From NCBI RefSeq assembly GCF_019343455.1, contig NZ_CP049362.1:1736001-1800000 (forward strand): DNA of 64,000 nt, in the 5' to 3' direction. The notes below the pieces were generated by a model, which was not told the origin of the DNA, did no database searches, and saw only the letters and a program-made list of their open reading frames with translations. Shown here piece by piece: positions 42,868-49,793 of the stretch; the first letter of the stretch is position 1; each line of letters opens with the position of its first letter. This DNA is from Alcaligenes ammonioxydans. Its GTDB lineage: Bacteria > Pseudomonadota > Gammaproteobacteria > Burkholderiales > Burkholderiaceae_B. Both the position numbers and the translations under genes were made by a program.

Positions 42868-43413
42868 TTAACTAATGCTGAGCTCTAGCCACCTATCCAC
42901 CATCTTGGAATTTAACTTCCCATGTAGCGGATTATTAGGTTGCTTAATTGCATCGTTAAGGCTTCTATTAATGCTAATTAAAATATTTAGCAGATGGGCA
43001 TTTCTACCATAGAACTTAAGCACACGAGAGGAGTTGTGACTGCTAAGTTCAATTGTGCCCGTAATTGCAGTGTGTAGTACGTCATGCAGGTCTCCAATAG
43101 TCGAGGAGTCACTTACATCCCAATATTTAGCGGACGTTACAAGCTTCAAAAGCTTAGTGACACGTCGTCCAGTAGGACTTTGAATGATCTCGATAAGGGC
43201 CTCAGCGCCTCGCGTCTGCTCACCCTCATCAACCTTAAAGATACCATAAGCAAACGACGATTTGCTACTGTTTGTGTAGTCAATGTGTTGCTTTGCCCAC
43301 TCAAAATGGCTCTTTAACTCCAGAGCAAAGACATCTGGCTCTGTCAGTTTGGACCATGCTTCTTCAGTAAGGTTCAATGTTTCTTCAGAAAGCTCTTTCA
43401 GTTCGTATGACAA
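42868..43413 (-). CDS. 181-codon protein in the rex position, unknown function
   Basis: 181 aa with a TTG start at 43413 supported by a perfect AGGAGG 5 bases upstream. Soluble and helical; includes SPTGRRVTKLLKLVTSAKYW and a C-terminal helix LLNILISINRSLNDAI. The composition resembles abortive-infection Abi-C-terminal-like proteins only loosely (HNSSRVLKFYGRNAHLLN), so no family is claimed. It lies between cI and PL, where lambda has rexAB, and should be expressed in the lysogen. Confidence 0.6.
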   Translation of the reverse strand: MSYELKELSEETLNLTEEAWSKLTEPDVFALELKSHFEWAKQHIDYTNSSKSSFAYGIFKVDEGEQTRGAEALIEIIQSPTGRRVTKLLKLVTSAKYWDVSDSSTIGDLHDVLHTAITGTIELSSHNSSRVLKFYGRNAHLLNILISINRSLNDAIKQPNNPLHGKLNSKMVDRWLELSIS

Positions 43414-43534
43414 CTGTTCCTCCTAAGGGTTGGGATATGCATATAGCAGGTGCGTAGGGGGCTCCTAGCGCACTAGCGGTGGTGTAGAGGTAGATTGTTC
43501 ATTGTTTCCCTTTGTTGTTTTATGGATGAAAAAT

Positions 43535-43554
43535 AAGGAGCCAAATGGCTCCTT
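43535..43554 (-). terminator. terminator copy 1 flanking the lipoprotein cassette
   Basis: AAGGAGCC (43535-43542) pairs with GGCTCCTT (43547-43554) around AAAT; read leftwards it is followed by TATTTTT. Nearly identical to the hairpin at 44168-44187. Confidence 0.75.
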
Positions 43555-43617
43555 GTCTCTTCCTGCTCAGTCCTTCTTACGTACAGCCTCCCTGGGCTGG
43601 GTCACGTTTCCAGTCAT

Positions 43618-43749
43618 TCACTTGCTCCCATCTTTCTTCACGTCTAGGGCTTGCTCTGCTTTGGGTTGGTACGGTGGCAGGTCAGGCGCCCGGGTAGCGC
43701 ACCCAGTCAGCATTACCAAAAAGAAGCTACTCAATAAAGCGAATCGCAC
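43618..43749 (-). CDS. small lipoprotein
   Basis: 43 aa, GTG start inside the last codons of the upstream lipoprotein gene. MRFALLSSFFLVMLTGCATR has a lipobox (LTGC) at residues 14-17, giving a mature peptide of 27 residues with a proline-rich start (APDLPPYQP). It is Rz1-like in size and style but not near lysis genes. Probably outer-membrane anchored; a surface or exclusion function is possible. Confidence 0.6.
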   Translation of the reverse strand: MRFALLSSFFLVMLTGCATRAPDLPPYQPKAEQALDVKKDGSK

Positions 43750-44107
43750 GGCCTTTCCCCTCTAAGCTGCCCCAGCTAAAAAAACTAACACCAGTGTTCC
43801 CGTAAGTGACATGGATTACAGCATTGGCACCAAGTTTAGCGGCCTCTGCCTTTAGCTTGTCATTGACCATTTCTTTGGTGGGGTCTGCATGAAAAACGGT
43901 TGTCTTGTTAACTGTCACCGTTAAGTCGCCCAGCCGTTCATATTTTCGATTTTCGATATCAGACTCTGTGATTAAGATTTCGCTAGCATTTGTTTGAGGG
44001 ACAACAGCCTGGTGGGGGTGTGTAGTTGCTCCGTCCACTGTGCTTGTGGACCATGTGGCGCATCCAGTCAAACTGATTAGCAAAGCAACAACCAGTGTCT
44101 TTTTCAT
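43727..44107 (-). CDS. prophage lipoprotein
   Basis: 126 aa from the ATG at 44107 (MKKTLVVALLISLTGCATW), with lipobox LTGC. The mature domain contains KYERLGDLTVTVNKTTVF and KLGANAVIHVTYG, an alpha/beta pattern like that of YbjQ/DUF4156-type periplasmic domains. It is read in the same direction as cI and lies just beyond it, separated by a terminator, so it is probably a lysogen-expressed conversion gene. Confidence 0.65.
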   Translation of the reverse strand: MKKTLVVALLISLTGCATWSTSTVDGATTHPHQAVVPQTNASEILITESDIENRKYERLGDLTVTVNKTTVFHADPTKEMVNDKLKAEAAKLGANAVIHVTYGNTGVSFFSWGSLEGKGRAIRFIE

Positions 44108-44165
44108 CCTCTTGCCTCTTATATTTTCATGCATAACTAAACTCTAGTTACTTGATTGTTAAAAA

Positions 44166-44187
44166 ATAAGGAGCCAAACGGCTCCTT
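44166..44187 (-). terminator. terminator after cI, copy 2
   Basis: AAGGAGCC (44168-44175) pairs with GGCTCCTT (44180-44187) around AAAC; leftwards a TTATTTTTT tract follows. It lies 3 bases beyond the cI stop codon. Confidence 0.8.
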
Positions 44188-44190
44188 TTC

Positions 44191-44883
44191 TCACGATCTT
44201 CTGTAGTACTTCCTATGCTCTACCATCGTTCCGATGATCTGGACGTGATGCTGATCGCTTCGCATTGATGGGTAGTCTTGGTTGAGCGGCACCAGTTCGA
44301 AAACCTCCTGGCCGTCCTCGCCAATGCGCAGTAGGCGATACTTTTTGAACGTGGCCTCCTCGTCGCTGTTCTTGGCTACCACAAAATCACCAGGCCGGGG
44401 GCTGACCTCACAATCAACAATGATACGGTCACCCTCCCTGAAGTCGGGCTGCATGGAGTCGCCTTTGATCTGGAGCGCAAAGGCGCGCTCAGACAGATCC
44501 AAGTCGGTCAGCAGGTACTCCATTCCCTCGAACGTGAAGTTCTGGCCTGGGTCGCAGAACACGCCGGCCTGGACGTAGTTCAGCAGAGGGATGCGGCGCT
44601 CGCCTACTGCGGCGGGGATGACGTTGGCGTCAAACCCCTCAGATTTTGGCCGCCCAAGCCCTTCAGGGCGGTCTAGACTTCCTGCCTCAAGCTCTGCTTC
44701 TTTCTCTATTGCTCTAGCCACGCGTTCGCCGATGCTTCGACCACTGTTGTAGGTCGGCGAAAGGTACTGAGCGATTTGCGCGCGTTCGCGCCCGACTGAC
44801 CGTGCGAAATCGGCAGCATTGCCTTGCGCACGGTCGTCAATCAGCTGTTGCAGGTTCCTGCGGCGGGTGGCGTAGATGTCCAT
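44191..44883 (-). CDS. CI-type phage repressor with LexA/S24 autoprotease domain
   Basis: 230 aa from the ATG at 44883; the open frame continues to 45006 across the operators, so the shorter start is chosen. N-terminal HTH (NLQQLIDDRAQGNAADFARS, then RAQIAQYL). A linker contains the likely self-cleavage region YVQAGVF (AG). The C-terminal S24 peptidase has Ser in GDSMQPDFREGD and Lys in DFVVAKNSDE. It should hold PL and PR off and be cleaved upon RecA activation. Confidence 0.9.
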   Translation of the reverse strand: MDIYATRRRNLQQLIDDRAQGNAADFARSVGRERAQIAQYLSPTYNSGRSIGERVARAIEKEAELEAGSLDRPEGLGRPKSEGFDANVIPAAVGERRIPLLNYVQAGVFCDPGQNFTFEGMEYLLTDLDLSERAFALQIKGDSMQPDFREGDRIIVDCEVSPRPGDFVVAKNSDEEATFKKYRLLRIGEDGQEVFELVPLNQDYPSMRSDQHHVQIIGTMVEHRKYYRRS

Positions 44884-44895
44884 CACGTGATTAAA

Positions 44896-44957
44896 GCAAG
44901 AAAAAACTAAACATTGGTTTAGATGTTTCTTCTCTTTTTGTTTAGAATTATCTATAC
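44896..44957 (+). promoter_or_regulatory. cI-cro operator region with PR
   Basis: GTTTAGAATTATCTATAC at 44940-44957 overlaps a TATACT -10 (44953-44958) for the rightward promoter. A second site, GTTTAGATGTTTCTTCTC, is at 44917-44934. A third, weaker one (GCAAGAAAAAACTAAAC, 44896-44912) lies nearest the cI start. The first two match the two PL operators at most positions. The -35 of PR is poor (TTCTCT region), so exact promoter strength is uncertain. Confidence 0.7.
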
Positions 44958-44964
44958 TTGATGC

Positions 44965-45156
44965 ATGGACGCAAAAAACATCATCCAAGAAATGGGCGGT
45001 CGCCAAGCCGTTCTCCAGATTACGGGGTTAACCAAAGGTCGGATCTCTCAGTGGGAGAAGGCCGGCGAAATTCCAAGGGCTTGGCAACTGGTTTTCCACC
45101 ACATGAATCCGGTGGTGCCTGCACCGGCGCCGAAGGAAAGGAACAGCCATGCCTGA
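44965..45156 (+). CDS. Cro/YdaS-like regulator
   Basis: 63 aa. The HTH is MGGRQAVLQITGLTKGRISQWEKAG, of the YdaS/Cro type with the recognition helix at TKGRISQWE (about residues 23-31). First gene of the right operon, 7 bases after the PR operator. It should oppose CI at these operators during lytic growth. Confidence 0.82.
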   Translation: MDAKNIIQEMGGRQAVLQITGLTKGRISQWEKAGEIPRAWQLVFHHMNPVVPAPAPKERNSHA

Positions 45157-45198
45157 TCCCAAAGACCGCGAGCCCATCCCGATTGGGCCGACAGACGT

Positions 45199-45405
45199 CT
45201 AGTGCAGCGTCGCGGCCCCGGCCTCGCCCAAGCCGTGAAATTCATTCCATAGCAGTCGATCCAGCACGCCCTCTACATGGGCCTCTGTTGGGTATTCAAA
45301 CATTTGCCTGGCCAGCTCTTCGGCACGGTCCAGCAGCTCCAGGCGCTCTAAGTCGATTTCTTCTTCCATGCCGGTAGTGTCCGGCCCATTCAGATTCTTA
45401 TCCAT
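45199..45405 (-). CDS. small acidic protein on the opposite strand of the right operon
   Basis: 68 aa, MDKNLNGPDTTGMEEEIDLE then RLELLDRAEELARQMF; acidic and helical, with a consistent amino-acid composition. An overlapping plus-strand frame looks worse. It lies antisense between cro and the YdaT-like gene, so its transcription would oppose the right operon. Not recognised. Confidence 0.4.
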   Translation of the reverse strand: MDKNLNGPDTTGMEEEIDLERLELLDRAEELARQMFEYPTEAHVEGVLDRLLWNEFHGLGEAGAATLH

Positions 45406-45467
45406 ACGTAGTTCCCGAGGATTGCAAAGGTCTCAGGGCTACTTTACGAAAGCAGGACGGATCAATC

Positions 45468-46040
45468 ATGCGAAACGAGTCGCACAAATCCAAGCTGAAG
45501 GCCTTGCTGCACTACGTCGATCAATGGCGCGCACGCGTGGGGAGCCGGGAGGCGGTGGCCCTGGCCATTGTGGAAACCCATCAACGCCACGGACTGGAGT
45601 CCAGCAGCAAAATCCGTTTCGAGACAGCCGGTGACACATTCACGTTGGCCAAGAATGCAGCTGATCGGATCTTCCGCTGGCTCGACGATCAGACGAAAGA
45701 CAACAACTACATGCCAGCCAACTTTGAGCAGTCCATTCTCCTGGCCATGCCAGAAGACCTGCGCTACGCCTATGTAAACGAAATGCTGCGTCCGCTGGGC
45801 TTCTCCGCGCGCAAGTTCATTTTCTGCTTCGGGCAAGAGTTCGATGTGGTGGACCGCGTGAAGGCGATCAACAAGGAAGGCTCGGAAGCCATGGCGGCGG
45901 TGCTGAATCTTTCCCAAGACAGCAGCCTGGATGCGATGGAAGCCGCGCACAAGGAGCTGTCAGAATCCATCGGTACCCAACGCGCAGCGCGCTCAGCACT
46001 GGAAGAACAGATCGCCCAGCGTAAGCATGTGGGGGCCTGA
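45468..46040 (+). CDS. YdaT-like phage protein
   Basis: 190 aa. N-terminal helical domain with VDQWRARVGSREAVALAIVE, then ADRIFRWLDDQTKDNNYMP and MPEDLRYAYVNEMLRPLG. Placement directly after a YdaS-like gene and these motifs suggest the YdaT family of the Rac prophage, whose product inhibits cell division. A CII-like early activator is the alternative, from position. The C-terminal 50 residues are coiled-coil-like. Confidence 0.55.
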   Translation: MRNESHKSKLKALLHYVDQWRARVGSREAVALAIVETHQRHGLESSSKIRFETAGDTFTLAKNAADRIFRWLDDQTKDNNYMPANFEQSILLAMPEDLRYAYVNEMLRPLGFSARKFIFCFGQEFDVVDRVKAINKEGSEAMAAVLNLSQDSSLDAMEAAHKELSESIGTQRAARSALEEQIAQRKHVGA

Positions 46041-46041
46041 T

Positions 46042-46452
46042 ATGCGTTTGATTTATCGGGAGTTCACGCTTCGGGATGGATTGAGTTGGAACAATCTTGT
46101 GGCATTGGTGCGGGCGAATGCGCGTGCCGCGATCGACAACGATAAGCCGCTCAAGGTCATCGTGACTCAAGCAGAGGCAAAGCGTCGCAGCGTCCAGAAT
46201 CGCTACTACTGGGTCGCGGTGATTACTCCGATCGCTGAGCAGGCCTGGGTAGGCGGGCACCAGTTCAGCAAAGAGTCCTGGCACGAACTGTATGGCAGGA
46301 TGTTCGGAGTCTGCGAGGACATCACGTTGCCTGATGGCGAGGTAGTTACCCGCCGACTCTCCACTACCGATATGACAGTCTCGCAGTTTTCGGAGTATTG
46401 CGAGCGTGTTCAGGCTCATGCCGCCCAAGAGTATGGAGTGGAGTTCTCATGA
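46042..46452 (+). CDS. ninB: NinB/Orf-family recombination mediator
   Basis: 136 aa from the ATG at 46042. NinB signature: the RSVQNRYYWVAVITPIAEQA region and SKESWHELYGRMFG. Lambda Orf (NinB) binds single-stranded DNA and loads recombinases, bypassing RecFOR. It overlaps the next gene by ATGA. Confidence 0.85.
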   Translation: MRLIYREFTLRDGLSWNNLVALVRANARAAIDNDKPLKVIVTQAEAKRRSVQNRYYWVAVITPIAEQAWVGGHQFSKESWHELYGRMFGVCEDITLPDGEVVTRRLSTTDMTVSQFSEYCERVQAHAAQEYGVEFS

Positions 46453-46847
46453 GAGCCTGGAACAGTACCCTGCGTGCCAGCGGACCGCTGCGCACTTATA
46501 AGCCGATGAAAGCTACGGCCTGGAAGAAGCGGGCGCCTAAGACACGAGTCGGGCGGCACGACGCCAAGCTGCGTAATGCCGTGCGTGGTCACCCCTGTTA
46601 TTTGCAGATTCCCGGACTGTGTCGCAGCTATCCCGATGACCCGACTGTGGTCCCGTGCCATCCCAACTGGCTGGAGTACGACAAGGCAGGCGGACTGAAA
46701 GCCCCTGATTTTTACACCGTCCCAGGCTGTTATGCCTGCCACGCAGAGCTGGACCAAGGACGACGGTTTACTCGCGATGAGAAGAAAGCGATCTGGGAGC
46801 GTGCATTCACTGCTTGGCGCCCAGTGCGGGATAAGGAGTTTGTATGA
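46449..46847 (+). CDS. DUF1364 family phage nuclease-like protein
   Basis: 132 aa. A basic start is followed by LRNAVRGHPCYLQIPGLC, VVPCHPNW and TVPGCYACHAELDQG, with cysteine and histidine spacing of the HNH-like DUF1364 group (related to P1 Ref). RecA-linked nuclease activity is known for Ref; here it is inference. Coupled to both neighbours. Confidence 0.75.
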   Translation: MRAWNSTLRASGPLRTYKPMKATAWKKRAPKTRVGRHDAKLRNAVRGHPCYLQIPGLCRSYPDDPTVVPCHPNWLEYDKAGGLKAPDFYTVPGCYACHAELDQGRRFTRDEKKAIWERAFTAWRPVRDKEFV

Positions 46848-47674
46848 GCGTCAAGGTAATGACGGCCGTATTTGAACGGTACCCGGTCGGTGGCGGTGAG
46901 ATGATTCTCGCCCTGGCGCTGGCCGATCACGCTGATGACGATGGGGCCAAGGTTTTCCCGTCCATTGAGCATCTGATGATAAAGACGCGGCAATCGCGCC
47001 GCACGGTCCAGTATCAACTGCGCAGGATGGAGGAGTCTGGCTGGCTGATTCTGGTCAATAGCGGTCATGGTGGACGTGGCCAGTCCCGCGAGTATCGAAT
47101 CAACCTCGATTGGATTAAAGGTGGCGAAGTGCCGGGCCAAGAAAACGGTGCAGAAATTGCACCCATTTCTGATGGAAAAAACGGCGCAGATTTTGCGCCC
47201 ATTAATTCACCTGAAAAGGGCGCAATTCACGACATAAAGGGCGCATCTGACGACACAAAGGGTGCAAACGACGACATGAAAGGGTGCAACGGGTTGCACC
47301 CGCATATAACCACCATAGAACCATCAAGTAACCGTCATAAACCATCAAAGGCTGACGCCTTGGTTTTGCCCGATTGGCTGGATTCTGATGCGTGGTCGAT
47401 GTGGGATGAATTCCGAAAAGAAAAATCCGGTAAGGCTTGGACGGAGGCAGCCAAGCGGCTTTCCCTGCGAACACTTGGCAAGCTACATGCCGCTGGGCAG
47501 GACCCCATAGCCGCCATCGAGCAGAGCATTGAGCGTGGTTGGACTGGGCTTTTTGGCATCAAGGAAAGCAACGCCGGACAAGGGCTCTCAGCGCAGTCCG
47601 GAGCCTTGAATCGCCAGGAGGCCTTAGAAGCCCGAAACCGAGAAATTGCCCGTCTAGCCGCTTTGGAGTCCTGA
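46844..47674 (+). CDS. O-like replication initiator with N-terminal winged helix
   Basis: 276 aa. The N-terminal wHTH carries ALADHADDDGAKVFPSIEHL then KTRQSRRTVQYQLRRMEESG, typical of phage replication proteins. A polar repeat-rich middle (about 100-155: GAEIAPI, GADFAPI, then KGA-DD-KGA-DD-KG) coincides with DNA iterons. The C-terminal domain (WDEFRKEKSGKAWTEAAKRL) is DnaT/gp O-like. It should bind the iterons and recruit the host helicase through the next protein. Confidence 0.78.
   Translation: MSVKVMTAVFERYPVGGGEMILALALADHADDDGAKVFPSIEHLMIKTRQSRRTVQYQLRRMEESGWLILVNSGHGGRGQSREYRINLDWIKGGEVPGQENGAEIAPISDGKNGADFAPINSPEKGAIHDIKGASDDTKGANDDMKGCNGLHPHITTIEPSSNRHKPSKADALVLPDWLDSDAWSMWDEFRKEKSGKAWTEAAKRLSLRTLGKLHAAGQDPIAAIEQSIERGWTGLFGIKESNAGQGLSAQSGALNRQEALEARNREIARLAALES
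47147..47302. repeat. iterons inside the initiator gene, probable phage replication origin
   Basis: Three tandem 21-base repeats at 47215-47235, 47236-47256 and 47257-47277 have the pattern AAAGGGYGCA-n6-CGACAY. A partial fourth starts at 47279 and ends in GGGTTGCACCC. Upstream are two 18-base palindromes, GGTGCAGAAATTGCACCC (47147-47164) and GGCGCAGATTTTGCGCCC (47183-47200), with the same GGYGCA core. Lambda's origin lies in gene O in the same way. Confidence 0.7.
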
Positions 47675-47675
47675 G

Positions 47676-48329
47676 ATGCACGACACTGAAAAACAGCAGT
47701 TCTTTGGCCTTATGGCCGACGTCTATGCCTTCTACCACAGGGACACATCGCGCTTTGCGTTGAACGTCTGGTGGGAGGCCATGAAACCCTTTGATTACCC
47801 AGCCGTGAACGAAGCCATAAACCGGCATTGCGTGAACCCGGACAACGGCCAGTATGTGCCGAAGCCTTCGGACATTGTGAAGCTGTTGCGTGGCTCGACT
47901 CAGGATAGCGCCTTGGTGGCCTGGGCAAAAGTGGATAAAGCCGTGCGTACCGTCGGCACATACCGCAGCGTGACATTTGACGACCCGATCATTCTGCTGG
48001 TTCTGCAGGATATGGGCGGCTGGATCGCCCTGGGGACGAAAAAAGAAGACGAGTGGCCGTTCGTGGCGCGTGAGTTCGAGAACCGCTACCGAGGCTATGC
48101 CACGCGCCCCAGCCTGGAATACCCCCGTTGGCTACCGGGTATTTCTGAAGCGCAGAACAGCCAGGCCGGCCAGCCGGTAGAGCCGCCGGTGCTGATCGGT
48201 GATGCTGTGCGCGCCAAGCTGGTGCTGCAGAACGGCTCCGAAACGCAACGCATCGGGTTCCAGCAGCTCAGCGACAGAGAAATGCAGGAGGCATTGGCTC
48301 CCAGCTCACCGCGGAGGCTGCAGGCATGA
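47676..48329 (+). CDS. phage replication-associated protein (DUF6475-like)
   Basis: 217 aa. N-terminal helical region FFGLMADVYAFYHRDTSRFA and YVPKPSDIVKLLRGSTQDSA, then VDKAVRTVGTYRSVTFDDP. Position right after the initiator fits a helicase loader or lambda P analogue, but there is no clear loader motif. Coupled downstream to the DUF1064 gene. Confidence 0.6.
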   Translation: MHDTEKQQFFGLMADVYAFYHRDTSRFALNVWWEAMKPFDYPAVNEAINRHCVNPDNGQYVPKPSDIVKLLRGSTQDSALVAWAKVDKAVRTVGTYRSVTFDDPIILLVLQDMGGWIALGTKKEDEWPFVAREFENRYRGYATRPSLEYPRWLPGISEAQNSQAGQPVEPPVLIGDAVRAKLVLQNGSETQRIGFQQLSDREMQEALAPSSPRRLQA

Positions 48330-48661
48330 AGCGCAAGTACGGAAACCGCAAGGTCACGCTGGACGGCCACACCTTTGACTCGAAACGGGAGGCCTGCCGA
48401 TATGGCGAGCTCAAATTTCTGGAGCGGGCAGGGCAGATAACCGACCTGGAGCTGCAGCCCCGTTTCGAGCTGATCCCCAAGCAGCGCCGCGACGACGGTA
48501 AGCCGGAGCGGGCCTGTGAATATGTGGCTGACTTCCGGTATACGGACGTCCGCACCGGTCAGCAGGTAATCGAGGACACCAAGGGCATGCGCACGCGGGA
48601 CTACATCGTAAAGCGCAAGCTCATGCTCCAGGTCCACGGCATTTCGGTGCGGGAGGTCTGA
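48326..48661 (+). CDS. DUF1064 phage endonuclease-like protein
   Basis: 111 aa. FDSKREACRYGELKFLERAG and ACEYVADFRY...VIEDTKG make the E...D...ExK-type nuclease pattern characteristic of DUF1064. Probably a Holliday-junction or repair-type nuclease used in phage DNA processing (inference). ATGA overlap with the upstream gene. Confidence 0.82.
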   Translation: MKRKYGNRKVTLDGHTFDSKREACRYGELKFLERAGQITDLELQPRFELIPKQRRDDGKPERACEYVADFRYTDVRTGQQVIEDTKGMRTRDYIVKRKLMLQVHGISVREV

Positions 48662-48662
48662 T

Positions 48663-48833
48663 ATGTCATACCCAAGCTGGATGTACCAAGACCCATCGAA
48701 GCATGTTGATTTCGTGCGCCGGAAGCGGAAAGAGCACCAGGAGCGGCAGCCCGAGGCGAAAAGGGAGCGGGCGCGGGAAGGACTTAAAGCGTTATTCGGG
48801 GAGGGCAACCATGCAAAAACTGAGCGGCGATGA
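48663..48833 (+). CDS. 56-codon basic phage protein
   Basis: Begins MSYPSWMYQDPSKHVDFVRR and continues as a charged helix (KRKEHQERQPEAKRERAREG). It starts one base after the DUF1064 stop, and its end overlaps the next gene by 23 bases in another frame. Not recognised; the operon position supports it. Confidence 0.5.
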   Translation: MSYPSWMYQDPSKHVDFVRRKRKEHQERQPEAKRERAREGLKALFGEGNHAKTERR

Positions 48834-49170
48834 TTTGCTTTGGAACTGGGCCCGCTGGTGCTGGTCCGGGGAAACGGTCGGGAACATGGAGCGGTATGTG
48901 CCCTGGGAGGACGATTACCGCCCGATCAACCAAGACCACGCCCAGGCTGTGGACGCTCTGTACCAGCGCCTGCCGCTTTATCAGGCCATGGTGGTGCAGG
49001 CTGAGTACACCCGCAAGAACTCGCACTTTGGCAATCTATCGGCATCTGAGCGCCTGGTGGTAGCTCGTCGGTGGATTCGCCAGATTACGGGAGCCATTTT
49101 GCGGGACGAGGATTACAAACGGCACCTGGAAGGATTCAGGGCTAAGGTAGAAAAGGAGATATTGCTTTGA
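48811..49170 (+). CDS. phage protein, possible late-gene regulator
   Basis: 119 aa. Tryptophan-rich start (LLWNWARWCWSGETVG), then a helical region with LSASERLVVARRWIRQITG. The location at the end of the early right operon, just before a terminator, is where Q-type antiterminators are encoded, but no zinc motif is seen and the assignment is only positional. Confidence 0.45.
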   Translation: MQKLSGDDLLWNWARWCWSGETVGNMERYVPWEDDYRPINQDHAQAVDALYQRLPLYQAMVVQAEYTRKNSHFGNLSASERLVVARRWIRQITGAILRDEDYKRHLEGFRAKVEKEILL

Positions 49171-49472
49171 AGTATGCGTCGGAGGTGATTGATCTGCTGG
49201 CGGCGTATCCGGGGCTAGGATTTAGGATGGCGCAAATCGTTCGACACGTCACTCAAGCGAAGAGCATCAGTGATTCACGCCGTGGAGCGGTTAGGGAAGG
49301 GGTACGACAAGTGTTGGTTGAGTTGAGCAAGTCAGGGCAGATCCGGGTTGAAAAATCAGGCGCAACTTCAGCCACTTATACTTGGCTGCCAAAACTGCAA
49401 GATTACCGGCTGGAAAACTGCAAGGGAAACTGCAAGAATACCAGTGAGCACAACTGTGCCTGTAGGTTTTGA
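49167..49472 (+). CDS. small winged-helix-like phage protein
   Basis: 101 aa. A TTG start is used because AAAAGGAGAT lies 6 bases upstream and its A/TGA overlaps the previous stop. VIDLLAAYPGLGFRMAQIV, VRQVLVELSKSGQIRVE and ATSATYTWLP fit a helix-turn-helix with a wing. A transcriptional role is inferred. Confidence 0.55.
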   Translation: MKYASEVIDLLAAYPGLGFRMAQIVRHVTQAKSISDSRRGAVREGVRQVLVELSKSGQIRVEKSGATSATYTWLPKLQDYRLENCKGNCKNTSEHNCACRF

Positions 49473-49475
49473 ATC

Positions 49476-49506
49476 AAGCCCGCCCATCGAAAGATCGGCG
49501 GGTTTT
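49476..49506 (+). terminator. terminator at the end of the early right operon
   Basis: AAGCCCGCC (49476-49484) pairs with GGCGGGTTT (49497-49505) around a 12-base loop, and a T-run follows. Late transcription would need to pass it by antitermination, or start downstream. Confidence 0.8.
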
Positions 49507-49531
49507 TCTAACAGCCTAAGAGATTATCGGT

Positions 49532-49771
49532 TCAATGGTCGTTTGAAATGAGCTGGGCTTTCATGATAGTTAGCTTCCTGCCAAGCTGCTCTTGTAGTAG
49601 TTCTGTATATAAAGGAGCGGGCCGACCCTCGGCCTGATCAGGAATTATTGGCGTGAACTTAATATGCTCCGCAATGATTTCTAGAATTGCTGGCTCGAAT
49701 GCGTCTTCCGGCCTGCTGACATCCACATGCCGTTCCTGCCCCTCGTACACAAATGGAACTCTGTATTTCAT
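49532..49771 (-). CDS. small hypothetical protein
   Basis: 79 aa from the ATG at 49771 (MKYRVPFVYEGQERHVDVSR). Soluble, acidic, ends KAQLISNDH. It follows the YjzC-like gene by about 20 bases on the same strand; the two form a leftward pair inserted between early and late genes. Not recognised. Confidence 0.55.
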   Translation of the reverse strand: MKYRVPFVYEGQERHVDVSRPEDAFEPAILEIIAEHIKFTPIIPDQAEGRPAPLYTELLQEQLGRKLTIMKAQLISNDH

Positions 49772-49793
49772 ACTTAATCCTTTTCGTCTGTTA

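Noticed and set aside
47215..47277. Short tandem repeats considered as a CRISPR array
   Set aside because: Repeats of 21 bases are contiguous with no spacers and lie in frame inside the initiator gene; iterons explain them.
48811..49170. Firm assignment of this gene as the Q antiterminator
   Set aside because: Only the position supports it; no zinc motif or recognisable Q domain could be seen, so it is listed with low confidence.
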